Source of the DNA: Branchiostoma lanceolatum
Taxonomy: Eukaryota; Chordata; Leptocardii; Amphioxiformes; Branchiostomatidae
Length of the DNA: 64,000 nucleotides
Assembly: GCF_035083965.1 (NCBI RefSeq)
Contig: NC_089730.1
Span: 15,235,242 to 15,299,241, forward strand
Reading direction: 5' to 3'
A model generated the notes under the pieces. The model saw only the letters and a list, made by a program, of their open reading frames with translations. It had not been told where the DNA came from and ran no database searches. The position numbers and the translations under genes are program-made. Below, piece by piece: positions 44,823-55,917 of this stretch (position 1 is the stretch's first letter; each line of letters opens with the position of its first letter).

Positions 44823-47630
44823 ATGGCGGCAAAACTACTGGGGTTACTTTTTGTAACAAACTGTTGTTTGGTATTTGTCTATTGTGTCGCTTCTATAAGT
44901 GGTAAGATGTTCTGGATAACTATACCAGAAAACGTCACTGTTGGTGAAGTCATATTCAACCTGCCGAGCTTGTTGAGAACCAAAGTTGAAGAAAAAGCGG
45001 AACTTCCGTGTACCAAAATGGAGGGAGATCCGCAAAACCACTTTCGTGTGACGGAGAACTGCACCATTGTGGTCGCCAAACCCCTGGACTGGTCAGTACA
45101 GCTCGGCTACCAACTCAAAGTTCGCAAAGGACGTCAGAACATCAGTGTTTACATAGAGTTGACCGACGTTGAAGGCTATCCTACTCCTGTGTATAACGAA
45201 ATGTGTGCAACCCCAGTCAACAGTAAGTCAGAAGAATTGCTATTTCGCGTTAAGTTCAGTACAGAAGCAGTACTCGAAGCCGGTGACATCTTCCACTATA
45301 GCGAGACAGCCAGCAAGCGATCCAGTGGGGCCTGGGTAAATTCAACACAACCTCCTTGGATGTTTCAAACTGGTAACGACGACTGTAACATTCGTATAGT
45401 TCGTTACTTTACGGAACCTTATATCACGACAATATTGAATGGTCTATGGGGTAACTATGCCCGTCGGTTGACATGCACTGCCACCGGGGAGCCCAAACAA
45501 CCCAATTTTTCAATCCAATTGTTCAATCCCAAACATGAGACAGAGTATGGGTTTAATATATTACGAAAGATTGTCCCTACATCTGTCTTGGAAAACGAAG
45601 ATCTCAACTTCTTCCTATTGATGAACTTCGACTCACTGTCTTTAGAAGAAGTACAGGCATACACCTGCGAAGTTCCGCCATTTGAGGATCCGATCAGTAT
45701 GTATGGAGTTTTGGTCAAAGGTATCGAATATGTGGATATAGAAGTACATCCAGTAGGATGCCCCAATGCGAAATATGGCTTACTCTGCGATAAAAACTGC
45801 ACCTGTTTGAACGGCGCCCGTTGCCACGGGTTTAACGGTGCATGCAAATGTACACCCGGCTGGAAAGGAGCGGTTTGTGACATTCCAAAGCAGGACGTTT
45901 CTATCACCACGACACCTAGCGACCCTAGGAAGATCTACACATCCACCAACGTCACGTTCCACTGCAGGACGTACAACATCGATGTCGAATTTGTAACTCT
46001 GAACTTTCCGAATGGATCCAAGAAATCGGTTAATGGAGAACAAGACTTGACAGTGACAATCAAAAACATACAAGCAGAAGACAATGGTACTTATACCTGC
46101 GTGGTTAACGATACAAGTGGAAACATTTGGAACGAAACACTTGTTTTCGAAATCGTGAATTGCCCCCCGAACCTTAAAGGTTCTCAGTGTAATGAAACTT
46201 GTGATTGCCAGCACGGAGCCAGCTGTGACCGGTGGGCTGGTTGTGTCTGTCCGCCGGGATGGACAGGAGCTAGGTGTGAGAAAGAATGTCCGGACGGCAA
46301 GTACGGTAAAGGCTGTGGGAAGAGCTGTAACTGTTTCAACGGTGCGAACTGTAGCCCTACCGACGGTAAGTGTGACTGCACTGCCGGATGGTATGGCAAG
46401 CATTGTAGCAAACCGTGCTCACTGAACGGCATGTTTGGTTGGCGGTGCCAGCACCCTTGTACCTGTAAGAACAACGGCGTGTGTAACAACGAGGACGGTA
46501 CCTGCACATGCGCATCGTCTTGGACAGGACCGAACTGTGACAAATATGTACCGCTGCTCGAAAGTCTGGTACCGGTGGGCTCCGTGGTCCTACTTGTTGC
46601 CATAGTGATGGCGATACTCTACAAAACGAGGATTCTGGCTTGCTCCGCGCCCGAAATGAGTGAGGAGGACAAGATACTTTTCGAGTTGAAGAGAATGGAG
46701 CAGGATCTAGCACAGAGCCTTCAGCCGGGCTGGCTGAATCGTTGGGAGAAGAAGATCCGCCATCTTATTCCTGGTCCTCTGATAGGGGAAGGAATGTTTG
46801 GACAAGTCAGGAAGGCACAACTGCGCACACCTGAGGGAGAGCTCACCGTTGCCGCCAAGACAGTTCGCGTGGAGGACTCACAGTCTTACCGAGACTTCTA
46901 CAGAGAAGCAGCTATATTAGTAGCTGTTCACGAACAAAATGACAATGTTCGCGCGTCAAATATTGTTCGACTTTTGGGGCTCATCACCAAGTCTAAAGAG
47001 AAGTACATTCTCCTAGAGTATGCCCCAAAGGGCGATCTGCTAGGTTTTCTACGGCAGGTAAAGAATAGAGACGGGGAAGTCCTACTCGGCAACCTTCTTG
47101 GATATGCTGTCCACATATCACGAGCTCTTCAAGAGCTGGAACGCCTGAAAATCGCCCATCGTGACGTGGCCGCTCGTAACGTCCTCATCACTGGCGACAA
47201 CGTGGCCAAGTTGGCTGACTTCGGACTGGCCAGAGATGTCTACGCTACTACTCAGTACGTGAAAGCGAACAATCTTGGCGTTGACGAATTCCTTCCGCTG
47301 AAGTGGATGGCGCTGGAGTCCATCGAGACCGGCGAGTACACCTGTGAGAGTGACGTCTGGTCCTTCGGCGTGCTGCTGTGGGAGATCGCCACGTTGGGAA
47401 ACGATCCATGCCTTGACGACAAGATTCACCTGACCTTTCTTCAGATGGTAGGGATTCTGAGGCAAGGGATACGGATGAAGAGGCCACCGGGATGTCCAGA
47501 GGACCTGTACCGACTGATGAGGGCGTGTTGGCGCGACGTTCCTGCTACAAGACCGACTCCAGATGGGATAGAAGAGAGGCTGTTGCAGATGATTCCACAT
47601 GAAGATATTGAAATAGAAACTGCGTTCTGA
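44823..47630 (+). CDS. Intronless receptor tyrosine kinase with cadherin-like, Ig and EGF modules (935 aa)
   Basis: One uninterrupted frame. Residues 1-24 form a signal peptide. About 28-125 resembles a cadherin repeat (WITIPENVTVGEVIF ... IELTDVEGYP). About 190-300 is a divergent Ig-like region. An EGF module is at 313-352, an Ig domain at about 360-445 (EDNGTYTCVV) and three EGF modules at 447-573. A membrane helix is near 581-601 and the kinase at about 650-922. Catalytic residues are present: G-loop GEGMFGQV (655), VAAK Lys679, Glu695, HRDVAARN (779-786), DFG (799-801), WMALESIE and SDVWSFGVLLWE. The Ig/EGF layout recalls Tie receptors and the N-terminal cadherin-like unit recalls Cad96Ca; neither is an exact match. 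Absence of introns beside intron-rich genes suggests a retrocopied ancestor. The ATG sits in AAACATGGCGGC. The kinase is probably active; the ligand is unknown. Confidence 0.85.
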   Translation: MAAKLLGLLFVTNCCLVFVYCVASISGKMFWITIPENVTVGEVIFNLPSLLRTKVEEKAELPCTKMEGDPQNHFRVTENCTIVVAKPLDWSVQLGYQLKVRKGRQNISVYIELTDVEGYPTPVYNEMCATPVNSKSEELLFRVKFSTEAVLEAGDIFHYSETASKRSSGAWVNSTQPPWMFQTGNDDCNIRIVRYFTEPYITTILNGLWGNYARRLTCTATGEPKQPNFSIQLFNPKHETEYGFNILRKIVPTSVLENEDLNFFLLMNFDSLSLEEVQAYTCEVPPFEDPISMYGVLVKGIEYVDIEVHPVGCPNAKYGLLCDKNCTCLNGARCHGFNGACKCTPGWKGAVCDIPKQDVSITTTPSDPRKIYTSTNVTFHCRTYNIDVEFVTLNFPNGSKKSVNGEQDLTVTIKNIQAEDNGTYTCVVNDTSGNIWNETLVFEIVNCPPNLKGSQCNETCDCQHGASCDRWAGCVCPPGWTGARCEKECPDGKYGKGCGKSCNCFNGANCSPTDGKCDCTAGWYGKHCSKPCSLNGMFGWRCQHPCTCKNNGVCNNEDGTCTCASSWTGPNCDKYVPLLESLVPVGSVVLLVAIVMAILYKTRILACSAPEMSEEDKILFELKRMEQDLAQSLQPGWLNRWEKKIRHLIPGPLIGEGMFGQVRKAQLRTPEGELTVAAKTVRVEDSQSYRDFYREAAILVAVHEQNDNVRASNIVRLLGLITKSKEKYILLEYAPKGDLLGFLRQVKNRDGEVLLGNLLGYAVHISRALQELERLKIAHRDVAARNVLITGDNVAKLADFGLARDVYATTQYVKANNLGVDEFLPLKWMALESIETGEYTCESDVWSFGVLLWEIATLGNDPCLDDKIHLTFLQMVGILRQGIRMKRPPGCPEDLYRLMRACWRDVPATRPTPDGIEERLLQMIPHEDIEIETAF

Positions 47631-49065
47631 TCTTTCAGATTAGAAGTAACTTATATAAATGGTTTGCTTAAGTTATAGTTTGATCAGAAGCATATTGGAA
47701 TGCTTTCAAGCTTTTTTTCTTGTCACTTAACGCTAGTAGAAGATCCAATATCATGTATAATACACTAAACGCTTTACCCGCGTTTTCTGCCTGTGTGTTA
47801 CTTGGAATATTAGAACAGGAATGTGTTATCTTTAGTTATGATAGGATTCAAAAGTTCCTACCCAATATGGCGTCTTTAGTCGTAAGTTTACCACCAGCCT
47901 TGTTAGTAAAATAGATGAAGTTTGTGTAATAGGTCACAGTGAATATGTTAATAGATATGTTTATACGGAAGAACTTTATTGCACGACAATTGTACATGGT
48001 ACAAAGTATGGCAAGAATTCGTAAACATAACACAAAGTAGGAGTATAGAATAAAACTTAACATCCTAATTACTAATACAATACAATAAGGGCTAGCATAC
48101 GTTTTCGATATAGTGTTATAATCGAGTTGGTTTAATCATTAGTTTCGGTATTTTTTCTAATGTGAAAGCAGTCGTTTAGATATTTACCTATGCTGGCATT
48201 GTGGGGATTGTTGCATTTAAATATGTACTCAAAACGGTCTGTAGCATCGAGACTCTTAAAATTTGTACTTGTTTCGAGAAGTGTGAAGGATGGCGCAATA
48301 GTCCGGAGGTTTAAAATTGTTCTCCAGGCCTAGGGTGGTTGGTTGTTCATCACGGTTATTCTCATTGATAACCTGACAAGCAGCAAATAAAGATTCTCAT
48401 CGATATCATTATCCGTGAATGTTTTGTCTACGATATCAGCTATCATCATCATTCCCATACATGTGATAGGTAGATCATCGATAGGTAACCGATAAATACT
48501 TATTGATGATCATTATCATTATAATGCAATTGACAACACACATCTGATATAATAGGTTTTATCTACGAAGGGAAGCTTAATCAGACACATTTTCGCCATT
48601 GTGGAAAAAAAAAACTAGACGACAAGAAAGCCATTATTGGATTGACGTCACAAATGACGTCATCACATGTGATACCATGTACCGATTTGCATAAGCAGCT
48701 GATTCCATTCCCATCGTCTGACCTCCGCCCTCCTGTAAACATTACAGTGTTATCTCATCCTATTTACTGTGAAAATTGTGAAAGATATCGTTCAATTAAG
48801 CACTGTTTAATCCAGACGAAATTTCAAGCAACCGTTACGTGACTTTGTCTCTTAGATCTCATCAGTTTCATGACTTGAATACGTTTTCTTTGTTGCTGTG
48901 CTTCTTCAAACTCTCTAAGACTTCAACCTTAAGATCATCGAGTGCACTGAAGACCTTGTAGATAACTCGGCCGGATAAGTCTGCCTATCGACAATTGCTA
49001 ACACGTCAATATTCCGTCAGGCGGTCTGTAGAACTTGTAAAAACACCCACGTGTTTGCCCACGGT
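47631..49065. other. Intergenic stretch
   Basis: Downstream of the kinase gene and upstream of the microseminoprotein-like genes. It is AT-rich with several CATCGAT/ATCATTATCAT words near 48400-48520. No exon or repeat family was recognised. The last 50 bases hold the conserved upstream box described for the next gene. Confidence 0.4.
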
Positions 49066-49073
49066 TATATAAA
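49045..49073 (+). promoter_or_regulatory. TATA box and CCCACGTG box of microseminoprotein-like gene 1
   Basis: TATATAAA at 49066-49073 is preceded by ACACCCACGTGTTTGCCCAC. The same pair occurs before gene 2 with almost the same spacing, and both are followed by ACAAGTTGCAGACTT-type sequence, the likely start region. CACGTG is an E-box and contains ACGTG. Confidence 0.75.
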
Positions 49074-49148
49074 TACAAGTTGCAGACTTTAAATCAACTT
49101 TGTGGGTTTAGACACGTCCTTTGGTCCGTTACACACACGAGAAGAAGC

Positions 49149-50695
49149 ATGGCGAACCTCCTCTTCGTAGCTCTCTTGGTGGCCTCCACTCTGCTCGCTA
49201 ATGTGAATGGGTACATGGTACAAGGTGAGAGGTTGTTAATATCAAAGGATAGAAAGAAAAACATGTCATTCTACTTAAAGGATTTTAACATTATGTTAGA
49301 TTCTAAAAGTGGAATCTACCATATGGAACAAGGCGGGCGCCCTTACAGTAGATAAGAAGTGCAAACGGGTGCTTCTTTCGCTGTTTGGAAATAAGAATCT
49401 TTGTCAATACAGCGGCACTTATCAATGCTCCGTTTGCGAAGTAATCAGTTTTTGTATGATTAATGTTAACCGTTACGTTGCTAACGGTTTCTAATATAAG
49501 CGAATGCTGTTTCGAGCCATTTGAACCGTCTGGGTTACTTAAAATGAGTATCAAATTGTGGCGATCTATTTGCTAATAAATATCGAATATCTAAACAGTG
49601 TACCAACTACCAAGTGTTATTCATGTTTTTGAGTTTCTCTTACCGCCAGGCCCATGCCCAGATGATGAGAACGGCAGGCCCCACCACGTCGGAGACCAAT
49701 GGAACGAGGGCTGCTACAGTTGCAACTGTTTTGCTGGGGGATACGGCTGCAACCAGCGGTATAAGAGTCGTGAAGAAATCTAAAAGATTAGTTTTGTAAG
49801 GCCTTAGTGACGGAAATATGGCGTCGAGCCGAGACCCGAGAATACGAAATGGTGGTAGAATGTTATCACTTACTTCCCCTACTGTTATGATATAACTGGC
49901 CATACTATAGACAAAACTGCAAGGAAATGTTAAAGTCGTTACACTTGCCACCAACGAATCCGCTACTTTCAAATTTTGAACCCTACCGATTACAATGATT
50001 CATACCGGATGTAGACCGACCTTGGCTCTACGTGTGAAATTATCAGCAGCAATGATACTGTTAGTCAGATGTACAACTAAGCTACATAGACAAATCCTCT
50101 ACTATGTCTCTTGATTATCAACGATTAGGCCATGTTGATTTGATTATATGGATGACATTCGCGCGCGCATCAAGTTTTCGACCATACCGTAAATCGTACA
50201 AAGCAGCTGCAAAATTAACAAATATACGCCGTAAATTGCTAAAAAATATCAGACAATAGGTACTAATATCGAAGAATGCCATAGTCAATTCCAAAGTCAA
50301 AGATGAAGATGTGAAAGAACACCAACGAGGAATCTGTTTTCGGCATATTATACTCGGTGTGTTAAATCAATTGTTCAATCTTTCTGACCGGATTTCAAAT
50401 TGAAGGCAACTTTTTTTGCCAAACTCTTTTTTATTCGCACGCACGCATCAGGCTTGGGGTTCCCAGAGGATGTCATCCATATAAGCAAATCATCATGGCC
50501 TTAACGTTGAACAATAAAGTCTGTTCATATTGCGCTTCAATACGTGTCTGTTATTATGTTCATTTGTCCAGGTTCCCTACCTGCACGTACCCGGTTGGCT
50601 GTGAGAAGGTGTATAACGATGACGGCTGTGAGTTAATGGCCGTTATGGAGAACCAGGTTGACCAGGTCTGCGACCCAATCTACTGTGTGATGTGA
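49149..50695 (+). CDS. Beta-microseminoprotein-like secreted protein 1 (about 102 aa)
   Basis: Three exons: 49149-49224, 49650-49758 and 50572-50695, GT-AG introns of phase 1 and 2. Exon 1 encodes a signal peptide (MANLLFVALLVASTLLANVN). The mature part has ten cysteines. The pattern C-x(n)-W-N-E-G-C-x2-C-x-C (from DQWNEGCYSCNC) then YPVGCEKVYNDDGCELMAV and a final C-x4-C fits the beta-microseminoprotein (MSMB/PSP94) family, including the P-(V)G-x-x-x-C-x-K(I/V) block. Family members are small secreted disulphide-rich proteins of debated role. A TATA box lies 76 bases upstream of the ATG and AATAAA 56 bases after the stop, so this is a compact complete gene. Its tandem copy follows 0.6 kb downstream. 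Confidence 0.85.
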
Positions 50696-50750
50696 GCCGG
50701 GAACACAGCTGATCAAGTCGCTACGACACTCCAAACGATGATGCATGAAA

Positions 50751-50756
50751 AATAAA
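50751..50756 (+). terminator. Polyadenylation signal of microseminoprotein-like gene 1
   Basis: AATAAA, 56 bases after the stop codon. Gene 2 has ATTAAA at 52375-52380 in the matching position. Confidence 0.6.
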
Positions 50757-51207
50757 GCACATGTACATGTATCAAACAACCGTGTCCGCTTGACTTTTCA
50801 CTATCAGCAAGCAATGCTGGGACTAAACTGTTTAAAGATGGCGGGGCGCATTGTACATGTTTCGACGTATTCATCAAAACGAGCACTTTCTATAATTACG
50901 AAGTTAGAAATAACAAAACTAGAGCTAAGGGTGTTTTTTTTTTTCAATGCAATATGCAGTATAAAAGTCTTCCTGGCCACTGATTTACCCACAAAACCTG
51001 ATACGTTAGTATGTAAATACAACCAGAGTATGTCACATTTGCTGGTGATTCACCAATCTCGTTTTTCGACTATTGCTCTACTGCAACGTAATACGTTCTG
51101 ACACATCCGTTGACGCCATCTGAGGAGGTCTTTGTCCTAGTTGTAGAAAGCTACTGCCGGTATATTACGGGTAACGGAAGCTACATCAGATTGTAGAATT
51201 TGCAGAA

Positions 51208-51238
51208 CCGCCCACGTGTTTGCTCACGCCTATATAAA
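51208..51238 (+). promoter_or_regulatory. TATA box and CCCACGTG box of microseminoprotein-like gene 2
   Basis: CCGCCCACGTGTTTGCTCAC then TATATAAA (51231-51238), nearly identical to gene 1. Conservation over this block exceeds that of the surrounding intergenic DNA, so both genes are probably under the same control. Confidence 0.75.
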
Positions 51239-51312
51239 CATAAGTTGCAGACTTAAATGAACTCTCTCGGTTCAGACACCTCTTTTCGTCCGACGTACAC
51301 AAGAGAACAAGC

Positions 51313-52325
51313 ATGGCGAACCTCCTCTGCGTGGCTCTATTGGTGGCCTCTACTCTGCTCGTTAATGTGAACGGGTGGGTTGCACAAGGTGAGAGGCTTG
51401 TTGATAGCTAAGCATAGATAGTAAAATATATCAGTTTGAACTAAGACATTTAACGTTGTCTTAAATTCTGAAAATGGAATCTGCCATATGGAACGGGATG
51501 GGACGCATAACAGACGCAATGACTACCAATGGGAGTGTATTTTTGGTGTTTGGAGAGAAACTTTGTCACTATAACTTACTGTTCTCATCTATGTTCCGTT
51601 TGCGAAGCGTTAACCCATGAACCAATTTAAGTATGATAACTGGTCATAGTTGCGTCGCTAACGAGTTTTGTTGTAATTTCATGTGGCTTATGCCATTTGA
51701 AGAGCCTAAGTAATCTAAAATCAAGTATCCAATCAGTGTATCTAGTGTTATTCGTGTTTTCGTGCTTCTCGTATTGTCAGGACAGTGCCCAGAGGATGAG
51801 AATGGCATCCCACACCAACCCGGAGATCACTGGAACGAAGGCTGTCAGATGTGCGACTGTTGGGAGAACGCCTACGGCTGCAACCAGCATTAAGGGTCGG
51901 GTAGACCGTGCCACGACATATGTCATCCATATGAGAAGTTTTACACACACACGTCCATGTACTTCATTAATTCAGTTTATTTTATGGTAATATTTTAGCG
52001 CCCTCTATTATGTCGTTCTTTTTTAATCCGCTTGGTGACGCACTTGACACGAGACGAAAAATCGGCGATCATCGGTTGTAGCCAGTATTCCTGGTTTATA
52101 GATTAATAACGTTGAAAAGTCTATATAAGAGTAGTCATTGCGCTAATAATACGTATTCTAGTATGCATCTGTATTTCTTTCCATCTGTCCAGGTTCCCTA
52201 CCTGCTCGTATCCGGTCGGCTGTGTGAAGGTGTACAACGATGACGGCTGCGAGATTATGGCCGTTATGGAGAACCAGGCTAACGAGGTCTGCGACCCGAT
52301 ATCTTGCTGGATGGTCGGAAAGTGA
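51313..52325 (+). CDS. Beta-microseminoprotein-like protein 2, intron 2 donor changed
   Basis: Exons 51313-51388, 51781-51886 and 52193-52325. Exon 1 encodes MANLLCVALLVASTLLVNVN. Exon 2 has DHWNEGCQMCDCWENAYGC. Exon 3 has YPVGCVKVYNDDGCEIMAV and ends MVGK. The GT donor present in gene 1 after AACCAGCG is gone: here the sequence is AACCAGCATTAAGG. Reading through gives a stop at 51893, before four conserved cysteines. A GC donor at 51887 (AACCA|GCATTA) would keep the frame and give about 104 residues with all the family cysteines. Exons and promoter are well conserved, which argues for a working gene using GC-AG splicing. The alternative is a very young pseudogene. Confidence 0.7.
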
Positions 52326-52380
52326 GCCGGGAACAGAGCTAGCTGTTCAAGTCGCTACGACCCTCCAATGATACATTAAA

Positions 52381-52989
52381 ACACATGTATCGTACAACCG
52401 TGTCTATTTGTTTTAATCGTTCACTACCAACAAGATGATACTAAACTGTTCCGTAGGGATGTCCTTGGTACTGAATGGTCACTCATACAGGCAGGTGACA
52501 ATCCAATTAGAGTACAAAGTGGGGTATGGTCAGATCCTGTTGGGCGGTCGGAATGTGTGTATTGAATGACAAGCTGTCAAGCAATCGCTAGGATATAAGG
52601 GTATCTGTGACTTGGGGGGTTGTCGGCGTCCTTGGTGCTGAATGGTCATTTTTTCAGGAGCTGACAACCCAATCAATAGAAATCAGGCCCTGTCGGTCGG
52701 AAGGTTAGCTGAGAACAGAGCTGTTTAGTGATTCATTAAAGCACGTGTGTTGAAAGATACAGTCGTTAGGACTTTGTGACGTAATGGGTTTATCCTTGGT
52801 ACTGAATGTCCATCGACATCACTAACAATTCCCTCCCTTCCTGATCATTTACGTCATCCCAACTTGCCGACCCTTCGGCAAGATTTTCCTGTATGGTTAG
52901 GACACATTGCAAACCTTAACACGTTTATCAAACTAATAGTTTCCACTATCAAGATCGAGTGCTGAAATGACAGAATTGAAGCCAAAAGT
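52381..52989. other. Degenerate direct repeats downstream of microseminoprotein-like gene 2
   Basis: The phrase 'TCCTTGGTACTGAATGGTCA' recurs three times with changes (near 52463, 52630 and 52795), with AGCTGAGAACAGAGCTGTTTA near 52706 echoing the gene 3'UTR. It looks like several rounds of partial local duplication. Nothing coding was seen. Confidence 0.45.
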
Positions 52990-53240
52990 TTTTTTGCTGT
53001 TTGCAGTATGTAGTGTAAAAGGTTTTCCAGGTCCATGATTTTCCCACAACACCTGGAAAATTACATAATGTGTAAATCTTCCCAAATGCTTATAAACTAC
53101 CGTTTTTGACGCATCGTCTCTTGCTCTAAGAACGTAATACGTTTTGACACATTCGTCGATGCCATCAGAGAAGGTCCTTTGTTTCTTGTAGACAGGTGCA
53201 TTACGGGTAACGGTCAGCTGTTTCAGATTTGTAGGTCTTG
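52990..53240 (+). repeat. Duplicated upstream region of the microseminoprotein repeat unit, without a gene
   Basis: This stretch parallels 50930-51190: GCAGTATGTAGTGTAAAAG against GCAGTATAAAAG, then CGTAATACGTTTTGACACAT against CGTAATACGTTCTGACACAT, then ATTACGGGTAACGGTCAGCT against ATTACGGGTAACGGAAGCT. After it no TATA box, signal peptide exon or gene body follows. It marks the edge of a third repeat unit that lost, or never had, its gene. Confidence 0.65.
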
Positions 53241-53734
53241 ACTTGAAACACCTGTTACGCAGCCAACATTTCACAATTTGCACTGACTCTTGGTCGTGTA
53301 ACAGTGACTTCTTAGGAGGGAAAAAGTGAGTGAACCGGCAGAGACGAAACGCTACGAGTATGTGTGTGGTGGCAGAGTAAAGATCATTCATGAAAGTCTG
53401 TCCCAGAAGAAAGCAATGGTCAAGGATGAAAAGCTGCAGCAGTTAGCAATGACTCTTAACAGTAAACAGGATTGAAGTAGCAAACTCTCATTAGAGTCAA
53501 AGATATAAGAAACAGTGTCTCTTGAAGAAGTGTCCCTTGAAAGTTCACAGACATAAGTTGCCAGATAAGCAATATTGTGGTAGAAGATAGATTGAATATG
53601 TGAAGGTTAGGGTTTGGAGTTATTTATAGATTCAGGTTAGGGATACAATGTGGGACTCGTTTGTGTGTGCAAGCACAAGGTAGTGAGTCGCTAGGCAAGG
53701 CACACAGAAAACAATGAAGAATGCAGCATACAGC

Positions 53735-53870
53735 TTGTGTCCACACTCTACTATCCCCCAGTGGAACACCCTGGCACGGTTGCGACGGCTCCCACCGTTG
53801 AGTCGTTCCGTGCCAGGCTGGAGGCCTGAAGGGGCTATTTGGGGGTATTATCAATGTAGATGTAGATGTG
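53735..53870 (+). mobile_element. 3' fragment of the same non-LTR retrotransposon as in NLR C intron 1
   Basis: The plus strand carries the same terminal coding words (ATAPTVESFRARLEA) and the 3' end GGGGCTATTTGGGGGTA, followed by a GTAGAT hexamer repeat. The GAAGTT tail of the other copy and this GTAGAT tail suggest that the family ends in a variable six-base repeat. It is strongly 5' truncated. Confidence 0.65.
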
Positions 53871-55549
53871 TCCATTTTCACCCTGCTTTCTTCCTCTAAC
53901 AGTGGGGCTTGCATCGCGTGAGTCGTGGTACAGGTTTGCATCAGTACCCGTACCTCTGGCTGGCAAGGCTTTAGGACAAAATGACATGGCACAAGAGTAA
54001 AACAACATGGAAGCTGAGATGCTCGATCAAGCATATTTATTCACCACAAACCTGTGAGAGCCCACAAAGCTGGAGCTACGCCCTCCTGTTAACCAACAAA
54101 AGACTGAACAGTGACGCACAGCACGCACAAGTGCAGCTGTGGGGTTCTTCTTCTTCGTACAACAGTTTCAGGAACAAGAAATAAAGAGAAACTAAGGACG
54201 TTTTGTAGCTATGCACTAGTAACAGCTACAATGAAATGTGTGCACTATTTGCGACCTTTAGTGTACATCACATGTCTTCAACAGAAATCAGAAGACACAA
54301 ATACATCAGAAAATCACCAAAGCAAACGGACATCATAAATGTACGTAAGGTCTCTCAGCAGATACATGTCAGCCATCATCATGTCAGACGTTAAGAGGAA
54401 CATCAGACATCATCATCAAATGGAGATCAACGTACATCTGCAAACATCATTCTTGTTCATGGCATAAGCCTGTTGCTCTCACTCAATAATCTTCCTAATA
54501 AAGCAGTCTATGGCATTCATGGCTGGTGATGCTTTTTTTCTCTACATGGCAGCCTTACATTGGTCTATATTGTCTCCTACAACATTGTTCACAAAGGTTT
54601 TCTTGTCATCAACATCACCACATACTCCACAATTCTGGTCAAAGTAGGAAAGGCCTGTGATTTGAAGAGAGAAAGAAAGAAAGAAGTAGAAAGAAGACAA
54701 GACAAAAGAGAGGTTGAAGAGTATTCAAAGGAATCAGATTGTCGATTCAAGAGACTCAAGAAGATAGAGTGAAAAAAAGACAGCATGCCATCCATGTGGA
54801 TGGTAACACACTCGACTCAAGTCAATGATAAACAGTTTGTGATCATCCACATAGCACATCCCCATCCACAGGTATACAAGGTTGTACTCTTGGAGATGAG
54901 GTCACAACTGCATTCCATATAAGAGTCTGTTGCCATGGCAATAGACAAAGGTCCCTCAAGTATAGGCCAGGTACAGCACAGCATCTGCATCATAGAAGTA
55001 GAGTCTGCATCTATATAATAGAAGTCCTTGAACAGGATTTTCTTCCATAGAGAAGACATCTCATCTGTACCCGCTCCTCAAAGAGTCTATGATTCTTGAA
55101 CGTCTGCTTCTGCCACATGTTTCTTCATCCGATGTCTTTCAAATTTCATCATTTTTCAGTGTACATGTATGTGCAGGGAATTAAATTGTTCTTTAATATC
55201 TGTACTAATTAAAGAAACTATACAGCTTTACAATTAACTTGTTACTGCTATAATAAGGACTATGGCCAGCATATTATTACAAACATAAATTTATTCTTTA
55301 TATTTCTTTAGATAAGTCATAATCAACATCTGACCGTGCCTGAGCAAAATATGAACATCTTGTGAGACCACATCATTTCTCAAAGATGGGAGCCAACGAA
55401 AAAGAGCGAGATATGTCACCTACTAATTAATTTCCTGTAAGATGTGGCGAAGTTTTCAGTGCTGGGATGTGAAGTGTCTCAACAGCTTTTGCCAGGGTAC
55501 AAACCTCAAAGTTAACCCATAGGAAATCATTTGTTTGGATAAGAAGGTT
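53871..55549. other. Intergenic stretch
   Basis: No exon with splice signals was found. An AGAAAGAAAGAAG purine-rich patch near 54660-54720 gives low-complexity K/R/E frames that are not convincing coding sequence. CATCAT-rich words occur near 54370-54420. Confidence 0.4.
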
Positions 55550-55804
55550 CTTTATTCACAACCAAGACATACGATCACAGCCAACATTTTGTGACCATCT
55601 GTCACCTTCCTCAAGGCAATTCTGACTGGTACTGTTCAAGGCTGCAGGCTAGGTGGTCACCAATGCTTTACATTCGGAAATGCAATGTCAGCATCGACAC
55701 TTAGCCTGCATTGTGGAACAGTACCAATTAGAATTGCCCGAAGGAAGGTGACAGACGGTCACCAAAATGTCGGCTGTGATTGTATGTCTTGGTTGTGAAT
55801 AAAG
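55550..55804. repeat. 255 bp foldback MITE
   Basis: Long imperfect arms: CTTTATTCACAACCAAGACA on the left and TGTCTTGGTTGTGAATAAAG on the right, continuing through ATCACAGCCAACATTTTG / CAAAATGTCGGCTGTGAT, CTGTCACCTTCCT / AGGAAGGTGACAG and TGGTACTGTTC / GAACAGTACCA. The centre also pairs in part (CTGCAGGCTA / TAGCCTGCA). No coding capacity. It lies just past the 3' end of the CIZ1-like gene. Confidence 0.75.
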
Positions 55805-55917
55805 CTTAAAGAATGTTATTATCCAGTGATTCTCTAACCTGATGAAATTATTCACGGGCATAGGAAATCATCTTTATCATCCCAGCAATACACGACAAAA
55901 CAGTCAAAACCCTGTTA

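Noticed and set aside
54560-54795. K/R/E-rich frame and its antisense
   Set aside because: Purine-rich low complexity (AGAAAG repeats) without start context or splice sites.
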